A stretch of DNA of 27,556 bases. It comes from Pseudomonadota bacterium. Its GTDB lineage: Bacteria; Desulfobacterota; Desulfobulbia; Desulfobulbales; SURF-16. Below are positions 16,168 through 24,434 of this stretch, one piece after another. The notes beneath the pieces are model-generated. The model had not been told where the DNA came from, ran no database searches, and saw only the letters and a list, made by a program, of their open reading frames with translations. Within the stretch, counting starts at the first letter, position 1. Each line of letters opens with the position of its first letter. A program made the position numbers and the translations under genes. Location of the stretch: assembly GCA_030597865.1 (NCBI GenBank), contig JAUVQZ010000011.1, forward strand, positions 1 through 27,556, given 5' to 3'.

Positions 16168-17544
16168 TTACCTGTCAAGCATACGCAAGAGCTCTTCACC
16201 CGCCCGGTACACATTTCCAGCACCCAGGGTCACCACCACATCACCCTCAATCAGCAGCGGCAGGGCTGCCTGGGGCAGATCGGCAACTGTTTCTGCCAGA
16301 TGCACCTCGCGCTGTCCCCTTTCCTTGATGGCAGAGGCCAGGCTGGCGGAATTAACCCCTTCAATGGGCTGCTCACTGGCCGGATAAATTTCGGCCAGGA
16401 CCAACAGATCCGCAGCATGAAATGCGGTACAAAACTCCTTAAAGAGCGCCTGGGTCCGGGTATAGCGATGGGGCTGAAAGAGGACAACCAGCCTTCTGTC
16501 CGGCCAGGCATCCCTAAGGGCTGACAGGGTGGCCCTAATCTCGGTGGGATGATGACCGTAATCGTCAATAATTGTGATACCCTTGAGCTCACCCTTGATC
16601 TGCAGTCGCCGCTGCACCCCGTTAAATTTATTGAGGCCTGCGGCAATGGTGGCAAAATCAATCTCAAGCTCCAGCCCCACAGCCACGGCAGCCAGGGCAT
16701 TATAGACATTATGGATGCCGGGAAACTGCAGGGTAATTTCACCAAGCACCTCGCGGCCGCTGCAGACATCAAAACGGCAGCCAAAGCCCAGCTTATCGAT
16801 CTTTCTGGTATGGATATCGGCCTGGGCAGTCAGCCCATAGGTGATCACCCTCTTTTTAATCTTTGGTAACAGGTCAACAATATGTTCGTTATCAAGGCAG
16901 AGTATGGCGGCGCCGTAAAAGGGGATCTTGTTAATAAACTGGAGAAACACCCCCTTGATCTCTTCGATATTCTGGTAATAGTCGAGATGTTCAAGGTCTA
17001 TATTGGTCACCACCTCCAACACCGGCGACAGGTGCAGGAATGAGCCGTCACTCTCATCGGCCTCGGCCACCAGGAACTCGCCCTCCCCTAGCTTGGCATT
17101 GGTACCCAGGCTATTTACCTTGCCGCCAATGACCACAGTGGGGTCAAGATTGGCCTCGGCAAGCACGGCCCCAACCAGCGATGTGGTGGAGGTCTTGCCA
17201 TGGGAGCCGGCAATACCGATGCCAAACTTTTTGAGGCGCATGAGCTCAGCCAGCATCTCCGCCCGGGGAATGACCGGGATCCCAGCCTCTATTGCTGCCA
17301 GAACCTCTGGATTATCCTTGCGGACCGCCGTGGAGATGACCACCACCTCGGCCCCCTCAATCCAGCCAGCATCATGACCTTGATGGACCACGCCTCCCAG
17401 CCCCTCCAGGCGCCTGGTGATATCGCTCCTTGTCAAATCAGATCCGCTCACCCGATACCCGAGGTTGAGCAAGAGTTCGGCAATGCCGCTCATGCCAATG
17501 CCGCCGATGCCGACGAAATGTATGTGTTTATTTTTTTTGTACAT
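16168..17544 (-). CDS. murC: MurC, UDP-N-acetylmuramate--L-alanine ligase
   Basis: MurC adds L-alanine to UDP-MurNAc with ATP, the first amino-acid step of stem peptide synthesis. The 458-residue protein begins MYKKNKHIHF and has the UDP-binding Rossmann motif GIGGIGMSG at 12-20, the ATP P-loop GSHGKTSTT at 113-121, and the C-terminal ligase signature DDYGHHPTEI. ATG 17544 is chosen because it directly precedes the KHIHFVGIGGIG motif found at the N-terminus of most MurC proteins. The longer frame from 17598 would run into murG coding sequence. It starts 11 nt after the murG stop. Confidence 0.96.
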   Translation of the reverse strand: MYKKNKHIHFVGIGGIGMSGIAELLLNLGYRVSGSDLTRSDITRRLEGLGGVVHQGHDAGWIEGAEVVVISTAVRKDNPEVLAAIEAGIPVIPRAEMLAELMRLKKFGIGIAGSHGKTSTTSLVGAVLAEANLDPTVVIGGKVNSLGTNAKLGEGEFLVAEADESDGSFLHLSPVLEVVTNIDLEHLDYYQNIEEIKGVFLQFINKIPFYGAAILCLDNEHIVDLLPKIKKRVITYGLTAQADIHTRKIDKLGFGCRFDVCSGREVLGEITLQFPGIHNVYNALAAVAVGLELEIDFATIAAGLNKFNGVQRRLQIKGELKGITIIDDYGHHPTEIRATLSALRDAWPDRRLVVLFQPHRYTRTQALFKEFCTAFHAADLLVLAEIYPASEQPIEGVNSASLASAIKERGQREVHLAETVADLPQAALPLLIEGDVVVTLGAGNVYRAGEELLRMLDR

Positions 17545-17555
17545 TTTCGTTATGC

Positions 17556-18653
17556 CTACGCACCATGAGCTGAATTGCCATATGCCATATCCAAACATTG
17601 CCGAACGATATTGGCGGCGGCATTGGGTTCACCCAGCCCATGGGCCATATCCGCCATTACTTCACGCTTTGACTCATTTTTCACCAGATCGAGAATGGTT
17701 CTGGCCAAATCCATTCCCGTTGTCTCGTTTTCCCGGCATTTTACGGCAGCCCCGGCGTTTACCAGCCAATCGGCATTGATCTCCTGATGATTATCCGCCG
17801 CCGAGGGATAGGGCACCAGAATCATCGGCTTGCCCATGACAGTCAACTCGGCAAGACTCGTTGCCCCGGCCCGGGCCACCACCAGGTTCGCCTTGGCAAG
17901 GACAAAGGGCATTTGGCTGAAAAAAGAGGCGACCCTGGCCGGGATACCGGCATCTTCATAGGCCGCCCGTACCTTTTTGGTATCCTTACTGCCGGTCTGG
18001 TGGATGATATTAAAACCATCTGGCAGGGTCCTTCTGATCAGCCGGGCTCCTTCAATCATCATGGTATTGATACTATGGGCCCCCAAGGAACCACCCATGA
18101 CCACCAGGGTAAAAACCCCGCCTTTTTTTTCGCCGCTGGCCATGGCCCGAACCTCTTTGCGAACCGGGTTGCCGGTATGAACACATTTCTGGGCCGGGAA
18201 GCGCTTTTCACTGCCCGGAATCGAAACAAATATCTTTCTCACAAGTTTTGCCAATATCCGGTTGGCCAAGCCCGGCACCGAGTTTTGCTCATGGATACAG
18301 GTGGGTATCTGTTTCAACCAGGCAGCTAGAAGAACCGGCCCGGTCACATAGCCGCCGACGCCAAGGACCACATCGGGTTTGAACCTGCTGATAATCCCCC
18401 AGGCCTCCCACAGGCCCAGTGGCAGCTTGAGCAGGGCCATCAACTTCTCGACCATGGACTTGCCCTTTATGCCCTGGCTCCTTAAGGGCACAAAGGGAAA
18501 GGAGCGTCCGGACAAGACCTTGGCGTCAGTTTCACGGTCCGTTGCCACAAAGAGAATCTGGCTGCGGGCCACGGAATGCAGGACCTCTTCCGCCACGGCA
18601 ATGCCCGGAAAAAGATGCCCCCCTGTGCCACCACCGGTGATGATCATTCGCAT
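17556..18653 (-). CDS. murG: MurG, lipid II synthase (GT28 N-acetylglucosaminyltransferase)
   Basis: MurG transfers GlcNAc from UDP-GlcNAc to lipid I on the cytoplasmic membrane face, giving lipid II. The 365-residue protein has the N-terminal GGGTGGHLFPGIAVAE motif at 7-22, the second glycine loop MGGSLGAHSIN, and the donor-binding segment RAGATSLAELTVMGKP with PYPSAADNHQ. The ATG at 18653 overlaps the end of murD by 10 nt. In most dcw clusters ftsW lies between these two genes; here there is no space for it. Confidence 0.96.
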   Translation of the reverse strand: MRMIITGGGTGGHLFPGIAVAEEVLHSVARSQILFVATDRETDAKVLSGRSFPFVPLRSQGIKGKSMVEKLMALLKLPLGLWEAWGIISRFKPDVVLGVGGYVTGPVLLAAWLKQIPTCIHEQNSVPGLANRILAKLVRKIFVSIPGSEKRFPAQKCVHTGNPVRKEVRAMASGEKKGGVFTLVVMGGSLGAHSINTMMIEGARLIRRTLPDGFNIIHQTGSKDTKKVRAAYEDAGIPARVASFFSQMPFVLAKANLVVARAGATSLAELTVMGKPMILVPYPSAADNHQEINADWLVNAGAAVKCRENETTGMDLARTILDLVKNESKREVMADMAHGLGEPNAAANIVRQCLDMAYGNSAHGA

Positions 18654-20104
18654 GGCGCTGTTAACCTCATTTCCACCGCCGGCAGCGTTCGGCCACCTGT
18701 CTGAGGACGACCAGAACCATCCCGTTGTAGGGCTGCCACTGCCTCCTGGAAGGCCTTGCCCCGCTCAGCATAGCCTTTAAACATGTCAAAGCTGGCGCAG
18801 GCAGGCGACAGCAGAACAACCTCTCCCGGTTGGGCTGCCAGAGCTGCCATAGCCACCGCCTCATCCATGGTCTGGGCCCGCTTTATTTCAACACAATCAG
18901 CAAATGCGGCGGCCATCTTACCAGCGGCCTCGCCGATGAGGATCAGGTTTTTCACCTTTGTCCGCATTTCGTGGCCAACAAGTTGATAATCACCGCCCTT
19001 ATCCCTGCCACCGGCAATAAGATGAACAGGTTTCTCCATACCGGCCAATGCCGATTGCAGCGCCCCTATATTAGTGGCCTTGGAGTCATCGACATAGGCA
19101 ACGCCATTGATTGTCCCCACATGGCTGAGACGGTGCTCAAGACATTTGAAGGCCTCAAGACCTTTGACAATGGCCTGGGAGGGACAACCCACCAGACGGA
19201 CGGCGACGATGGCGGCCAGGCAATTATCGCTATTTGGATAGGTGCTGAGGGAGTACGGCAATTGATACTCTTCCCTGGCCCCCTTGGGCAGCTGGACCAT
19301 GGCCTTGGTCCCGACAAGCCGGGCATGGCTGCTCTTTTTGCGGCCAAACGCACGGATTGTCGAAGGAATAGCTGCCAACCTTTTTTTAATCTGGGGATCG
19401 TCACCGTTGATCACCGCAAAATCATCCCTCTTTTGGCGGCTGAATATTTTCATTTTTGAATCAATATATGCCCCATAGGAGGCATATCTATCCAGGTGAT
19501 CCGGGCTGACATTAAGGAGCAGGGCAATATGGGGGTGAAAGCTTATGGCGCTGTCGATCTGAAAACTGCTGACCTCCAGCACCAGCACATCTGCCCTGGC
19601 GCCGCTTAACACGAACTCAGACAGCGGCGTACCGATATTGCCACCGACAAAAATCTGTTGGCCGGCCGCCTTGAGCAGATCACCTATCATGCTGGTGACC
19701 GTGGTTTTGCCATTGGTGCCGGTAACCGCAATAATATCAATATCTGTGAAAAGGGAGCCGAGCTCAAGTTCACCGATCACCGTGATCCCTTTGGCCCTGG
19801 CCTTGACCAGTTCCTCCACATCAAGGGGAACACCGGGACTGACCACAATGCATTGGGCCCAGAGAAAGGTCTTCTGGTCATGGCCGCCAAACTCTTGAAA
19901 CACCGTGTGTTCAGCAAGCCACTGTTGATCTGCCGTGCCCAGCCGGGAGAGGGGGCCGCCATCGCTTATGGCAAGCTGACAACCCTGCTGGGCCAGAAGA
20001 CGCAGGGCAGCCATGCCGGAGCGGCCGGCTCCCACCACCAGAACTTTTTTGTCCTTGCTAAAAAAATCTGCGTCGATCATTGCCTTTTCTTCTGCGTTCT
20101 GCAT
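18644..20104 (-). CDS. murD: MurD, UDP-N-acetylmuramoyl-L-alanine--D-glutamate ligase
   Basis: MurD adds D-glutamate to UDP-MurNAc-L-Ala. The 486-residue frame has an N-terminal VVGAGRSGMAAL Rossmann motif at about 23-34, the ATP loop TGTNGKTT at 128-135, and conserved YVDDSKATN and GGRDKGGDY motifs in the C-terminal half. The ATG at 20104 is 4 nt past the mraY stop but has no clear ribosome binding site. ATG at codon 9 (20080), with AAGG just before it, is an alternative start. The last roughly 25 residues are not a conserved part of the family, and the 3' end runs into murG, consistent with a deletion that removed ftsW. Confidence 0.95.
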   Translation of the reverse strand: MQNAEEKAMIDADFFSKDKKVLVVGAGRSGMAALRLLAQQGCQLAISDGGPLSRLGTADQQWLAEHTVFQEFGGHDQKTFLWAQCIVVSPGVPLDVEELVKARAKGITVIGELELGSLFTDIDIIAVTGTNGKTTVTSMIGDLLKAAGQQIFVGGNIGTPLSEFVLSGARADVLVLEVSSFQIDSAISFHPHIALLLNVSPDHLDRYASYGAYIDSKMKIFSRQKRDDFAVINGDDPQIKKRLAAIPSTIRAFGRKKSSHARLVGTKAMVQLPKGAREEYQLPYSLSTYPNSDNCLAAIVAVRLVGCPSQAIVKGLEAFKCLEHRLSHVGTINGVAYVDDSKATNIGALQSALAGMEKPVHLIAGGRDKGGDYQLVGHEMRTKVKNLILIGEAAGKMAAAFADCVEIKRAQTMDEAVAMAALAAQPGEVVLLSPACASFDMFKGYAERGKAFQEAVAALQRDGSGRPQTGGRTLPAVEMRLTAPCE

Positions 20105-20108
20105 TTCA

Positions 20109-21188
20109 TTAACGAAGCTTCAAGGTGGCCAGGGCGATGAGACCGAGAATAATTGAGACTATCCAGAATCTCACCACGACCTTGGGTTCCACCCAGCCCT
20201 TTTTCTCAAAATGATGGTGAAAGGGCGCCATGAGAAAGATACGCTTGCCCCCGGAGACCTTGAAATAACCAACCTGGAGAATCACCGAAATCGCCTCCAT
20301 GACAAAAATACCACCCACCAGGGCCAGGAGAACCTCCTGTTTGGTGACAATGGCAACGGCCCCCAATGCCCCACCAATGGACAATGAACCCACGTCCCCC
20401 ATGAATATCTGGGCCGGATAGGCGTTAAACCATAAAAAACCAAGGCTGGCGCCAGCCAGGGCACCGCAGAATATAACCACCTCACCGGCGCCGGGCACGT
20501 AGGGAATCTGGAGATAGGCGGCCAGGCCAACATGTCCTGCCAGGTAGGAAAAGAGCAGATATACCCCGCTTGTTACCACCGTGGGGCCGATGGCCAGACC
20601 ATCTAGGCCATCGGTGAGATTTACGGCATTTGAGGCCCCCACCACCACAAACATAACAAAGGGGATATAAAACACCCCAAGATCCGGCTGAAAGCCCTTA
20701 AAAAACGGGATACTGAGCTGGGTTGAGTAGGAAGGCTGGATTGCGATGAGGATCCCTGCCAAAAGGGCGCCTGCCACCTGGAGAATGATCTTTCCCCGGG
20801 CACTGAGCCCCTTGGAGTTTTGTTTTTTTATCTTGCAGTAATCATCCCAGGCGCCAATCATGGCATACCACACCATCACCCCTAAAATTATCCAGACATA
20901 GACATTGGTCAGATCCACCCAGAGCAAGGTGCCGACCAGCACCCCAAACAAGATGAGAATGCCGCCCATGGTGGGCACCCCCTGCTTGCTGAAATGTGAT
21001 TCCGGGCCATCATCACGAACAACCTGTCCCACCTGGTTTCTCTGGAGCATTCTGATAAACGGTCTGCCGCAGTAGATGACTATCAAAAAGGCGGTTATGG
21101 TGGCCCCGATTCCACGCAGGGTAATATAGCGAAAGACATTAAAGCCTCCAAAAATGGTGTGGAGCGGATAGATGAGATGATAGAGCAT
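20109..21188 (-). CDS. mraY: MraY, phospho-MurNAc-pentapeptide translocase
   Basis: MraY makes lipid I from UDP-MurNAc-pentapeptide and undecaprenyl phosphate. The 359-residue length is essentially that of E. coli MraY (360). It is a polytopic membrane protein with about ten helices. The cytoplasmic loops keep the active-site motifs: the DD pair in AWDDY (D115, D116), NLTDGLDGL near 190-198, FMGDVGSLS near 264, and APFHHHFEKKGW near 321. It is separated from murF by 66 nt holding a small hairpin. Confidence 0.97.
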   Translation of the reverse strand: MLYHLIYPLHTIFGGFNVFRYITLRGIGATITAFLIVIYCGRPFIRMLQRNQVGQVVRDDGPESHFSKQGVPTMGGILILFGVLVGTLLWVDLTNVYVWIILGVMVWYAMIGAWDDYCKIKKQNSKGLSARGKIILQVAGALLAGILIAIQPSYSTQLSIPFFKGFQPDLGVFYIPFVMFVVVGASNAVNLTDGLDGLAIGPTVVTSGVYLLFSYLAGHVGLAAYLQIPYVPGAGEVVIFCGALAGASLGFLWFNAYPAQIFMGDVGSLSIGGALGAVAIVTKQEVLLALVGGIFVMEAISVILQVGYFKVSGGKRIFLMAPFHHHFEKKGWVEPKVVVRFWIVSIILGLIALATLKLR

Positions 21189-21221
21189 GGCTAGTCAGTG
21201 GTCAGAATTCAGAAGTCAGAA

Positions 21222-21250
21222 TGAACGAGCCTGTTTTTTCAGGACGTTCA
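21222..21250. repeat. Small hairpin in the murF-mraY spacer
   Basis: TGAACG..CCTG (21222-21233) pairs with CAGG.CGTTCA (21240-21250) around a six-T loop, with a small internal bulge. Immediately beside it (about 21193-21221) is a degenerate run of GTCAG/TTCAGAA units. On the minus strand the loop is six A residues, so it is not an intrinsic terminator. It may be an RNA processing or stability element, or a repeat remnant. Confidence 0.45.
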
Positions 21251-21254
21251 ATAC

Positions 21255-22748
21255 CTAACCCAGTTCGCGCTGGAGCCCTGCAACGATCTTCTCCATGCAC
21301 ATGCCCCGTGAGCCCTTGACGAGGAAATAATCGCCCTTGCCAAAGGATTTCTCCTCCATACATTCAAAAATTGTCTGCAAAATCGCATCCTTATCAGGAA
21401 GCCGATGCACCTGGCGCAGGGTCATCGAGGCATCCATGGCCCCCTGGGCCACAATTTTTGAATATTCGCCATACACCAGGAGATAATCAAAGCCTTTACA
21501 GGCCACCATCTCCCCCAGGCGGCGATGGGCCTTTTCGCTGGCATCGCCGAGCTCAAGCATATCACCCAGGATGGCAATGGTTTTATGCTCACCGCGCATA
21601 CCCTGCACCGTATCAAAGGCCGCCATCATGGAGGCAGGATTGGCGTTATAACAATCGTTAACGACTTTCAGACCACCGACGTCAACAATCTGCATGCGCT
21701 TATCAAAGGCCTGGAATTTTTCCAGTCCCTCAACAATCTGGGAAATATCCAGTCCTGCCGCATGGGCGATGGCGGCGGCGGCCAGGGAGTTTGAGACATT
21801 ATGTTCACCCATAACAGCAATCTGCAACCGCACCCGTTCCGTGCCAATATGGAGGGTAAAGGCCATGCCCTTTTCGCCCATATTCTTGACATGGGTCGCC
21901 CTGACCAGCGCCTTGGCATGGCGACCGTAGGGTATTTGCTCCTGATGCATCTTCCTGGCCAGCCCGCGCACCAACTTATCATCATAGTTAACACAGAGTT
22001 TGGCCCAGGAGCTGCAACCGTCAAAGATCTCACCCTTTGCCCGGGCAACACCTTCCACCGAGCCCAGTCCAGCGAGATGGGCGGCCTGGACATTGACGAT
22101 GCAGGCAATATCCGGATCAGCAATCTCCGTCATCCTGGCAATCTCGCCCGGACGATTCATCCCCATCTCCAAGACAGCAACATCGTGCTGATTATCCACC
22201 GGTAACAGGGAGAGGGGCATACCGATGAGATTGTTAAAATTACCCGTGGTCTTTAAGACGTTGAACTCCTGGCTGAGGATGGCGGCTGCCATCTCCTTGA
22301 CCGTGGTTTTTCCCGAACTACCCGTGATCCCCACCACATTGAGGTCAGTCACCTCGGCGCGGCGATAGGCGGCAAGATCCCCCAGGGCCCTGAGCGCATC
22401 ATCAACCTGAATGACCGGCACATTGACCTCTTGCTCCGGGACTGTTTCAACAATAATACCGCCGGCGCCCTTACGCACCGCGTCCAGGGCAAACTCTGCC
22501 CCGTCAAAATTGGCACCGGTGAGGGCCAGAAACATATCTCCCTTTTGGATGGTCCTGGTATCAGTTGATACGCTGGCAAAACGTGCCTTTGCCGGCCCAG
22601 ACACAAATCTACCGCCGGTGGCAAGCAGGACATCACTTAATTTCCAGGTCAAGTCTTCCACGACGGCATCTCCTTGATCCACCCCTGTCATGCCAGATGG
22701 TGCTGCCAAACCCGTTGTTCTTGCCTCTCTACAACTCAATATCTCCAT
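21255..22748 (-). CDS. murF: MurF, UDP-MurNAc-tripeptide--D-alanyl-D-alanine ligase
   Basis: MurF adds the D-Ala-D-Ala dipeptide to complete UDP-MurNAc-pentapeptide. From ATG 22748 the protein has 497 residues, with the ATP loop GSSGKTT at 143-149, the SVSTDTRTIQKGDMFLAL substrate-domain signature at about 59-76, and NDCYNANPASM in the central domain. A good GGAG site 6 nt before this ATG supports it over an upstream in-frame start at 22811. It follows murE after 135 nt that contain two hairpins. The protein keeps the D-Ala-D-Ala adding step, so the pentapeptide substrate for transpeptidation should still be made. Confidence 0.95.
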   Translation of the reverse strand: MEILSCREARTTGLAAPSGMTGVDQGDAVVEDLTWKLSDVLLATGGRFVSGPAKARFASVSTDTRTIQKGDMFLALTGANFDGAEFALDAVRKGAGGIIVETVPEQEVNVPVIQVDDALRALGDLAAYRRAEVTDLNVVGITGSSGKTTVKEMAAAILSQEFNVLKTTGNFNNLIGMPLSLLPVDNQHDVAVLEMGMNRPGEIARMTEIADPDIACIVNVQAAHLAGLGSVEGVARAKGEIFDGCSSWAKLCVNYDDKLVRGLARKMHQEQIPYGRHAKALVRATHVKNMGEKGMAFTLHIGTERVRLQIAVMGEHNVSNSLAAAAIAHAAGLDISQIVEGLEKFQAFDKRMQIVDVGGLKVVNDCYNANPASMMAAFDTVQGMRGEHKTIAILGDMLELGDASEKAHRRLGEMVACKGFDYLLVYGEYSKIVAQGAMDASMTLRQVHRLPDKDAILQTIFECMEEKSFGKGDYFLVKGSRGMCMEKIVAGLQRELG

Positions 22749-22780
22749 TTTTTCTCCTCGAACCTTCGATAGTTTGCCGG

Positions 22781-22844
22781 CCCACAAAAAGTGGGGCACC
22801 ATGCCGACCAACAGAGATTATTCTGTTGATTTATCGTCGGCATG
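22781..22844. repeat. Two hairpins in the murE-murF spacer
   Basis: A short hairpin CCCAC-aaaaa-GTGGG occupies 22781-22795. Next to it is a longer nested structure: CATGCCGAC (22800-22808) pairs with GTCGGCATG (22836-22844), and directly inside CAACAGA (22809-22815) pairs with TCTGTTG (22822-22828), leaving a 7-base bulge. No U-tract follows on the minus strand, so termination is unlikely. A processing, stability or attenuation role is inference. Confidence 0.55.
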
Positions 22845-22883
22845 CCTGAGTCCCCCTTGACTTGCTGTGAACGTACCTGAGTT

Positions 22884-24434
22884 TCAGGCCGCACCAACGG
22901 CCTTCCCCCAAACTTTTTCCAGTTCCTGTTTCGCCTCCAGGCGATCATCGAAGTGCACCTTGCCCGAACGGGTGAGCTGATAATCTTCGTGCCCCTTACC
23001 GCTTATCAGCACCACATCGTTACGATGGGCCAGGTTAATCGCGCAGGCAATAGCCTGTTGCCGCGATTCAATTACGAGGTATTTCTTTCCCTGCCCCTTC
23101 AGGAAATCAACCTCAACCCTTTTGCCGCCACACTCCTTCATGCCGGCTTCAATCTCTGTCAATATCTGGATGGGATCCTCTGTCCGTGGATTATCCGAGG
23201 TGGCAATGGCCACATCGGCGTACTGCATGGCAATGGCGCCCATCATCGGCCTCTTACCCCTGTCCCTGTCCCCACCGCAGCCGAACACCAGCAACACACG
23301 TCCTTCTGTTAAGGGTTTGATCGTCTCCAGTACATTTTGGAGGGCATCCGGGGTGTGGGCATAATCAACAATGACCTTTGCATGCTCCCCCCCTGGCAGC
23401 AGAACCGGTTCCATCCGGCCTGGCGCCCCGCAGCATTTTGCCATGGCCCTCTGCATGGCGGCCATTGGCAGTTCAAGGCCCCTGGCCACCCCAAGGACAC
23501 CGAGGATATTGCGAATATTAAACCCACCAACCAGTGGCGAGGTAAATGCCGCCACCTCTCCGCCCAGACTGACCTCCATGGTAATTCCTGCCAGGGAGAC
23601 CTGTTCGGCCCTGCCATGGATCATCTGGCCGTGACCGCAGCCCATGACATGTACACGCCCCTCAGCCTGGAGGGTTGCCAGCAGGCGCGCCCCCCAGCTC
23701 TTTTCATTTTCACAAACGATCACGGCCTGGCCATCTCTTTTTAGATGACGACTAAAGAGCATATTTTTTGTGGCAAAATAGCTCTCCATATCGCCGTGAA
23801 AATCAAGATGGTCCCTGCTGAGATTGGTAAAAAGGGCAACATCAAAACAGATCCCCTCCACCCTGCCCTGCTCCAGGGCATGGGATGAGACCTCCATAAT
23901 CACATGGCTGACACCGGCCTCAGCCATTTCGGCCAAGAGGCTTTGCAGCCTGACCGGGTCGGGCGTGGTGTGGCTCGCCTCCCTGTGGACCCCTGGGAAC
24001 CGGTAATTAACGGTGCCGATCACCCCAGGTCTTCCCCCTGCCTCGACCACCACCTCTTCAAGAAGATAAGAGCAGGTTGTCTTGCCATTGGTTCCAGTGA
24101 TACCGACAATGGTCATGCCCCGGGCGGGATTGCCGTAAAAGGCCGCGGCGATCTTGCCAAGGGCAACCCGAGTATCTGCCACCCTGATCTGCACCACGCC
24201 AGGATCATCGACCTTGCTGTCCCTGTTGACCACCACTGCCACTGCCCCGGCAGCAACCGCCCTATCCAGATAATCATGACCATCTGAGCCTGCGCCAACC
24301 ACGGCAACAAAGAGGCCACCCGGTTGCAGCAGGCGGGAATCTGCGCTGACAGAGCTGACCCTAAGCGCGCTGACATCGTCCCCGGCCTGATATTTGATGC
24401 CAGCCAGGAGGTCGGCAACGCATCTGGCCGCCAT
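22884..24434 (-). CDS. murE: MurE, UDP-MurNAc-L-Ala-D-Glu--meso-2,6-diaminopimelate ligase
   Basis: MurE adds the third amino acid of the stem peptide. The 516-residue protein has the ATP loop TGTNGKTT at 113-120, the EVSSHALEQGRV motif at 181-192 and DYAHTPDAL at 357-365. The specificity motif DNPR at 414-417 points to meso-diaminopimelate rather than lysine, so cross-links in this organism are of the DAP type. Its ATG overlaps the stop of the ftsI-like gene by one base (TAATG), so the two are translationally coupled. That coupling suggests the degenerate ftsI-like gene is still being translated. Confidence 0.96.
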   Translation of the reverse strand: MAARCVADLLAGIKYQAGDDVSALRVSSVSADSRLLQPGGLFVAVVGAGSDGHDYLDRAVAAGAVAVVVNRDSKVDDPGVVQIRVADTRVALGKIAAAFYGNPARGMTIVGITGTNGKTTCSYLLEEVVVEAGGRPGVIGTVNYRFPGVHREASHTTPDPVRLQSLLAEMAEAGVSHVIMEVSSHALEQGRVEGICFDVALFTNLSRDHLDFHGDMESYFATKNMLFSRHLKRDGQAVIVCENEKSWGARLLATLQAEGRVHVMGCGHGQMIHGRAEQVSLAGITMEVSLGGEVAAFTSPLVGGFNIRNILGVLGVARGLELPMAAMQRAMAKCCGAPGRMEPVLLPGGEHAKVIVDYAHTPDALQNVLETIKPLTEGRVLLVFGCGGDRDRGKRPMMGAIAMQYADVAIATSDNPRTEDPIQILTEIEAGMKECGGKRVEVDFLKGQGKKYLVIESRQQAIACAINLAHRNDVVLISGKGHEDYQLTRSGKVHFDDRLEAKQELEKVWGKAVGAA

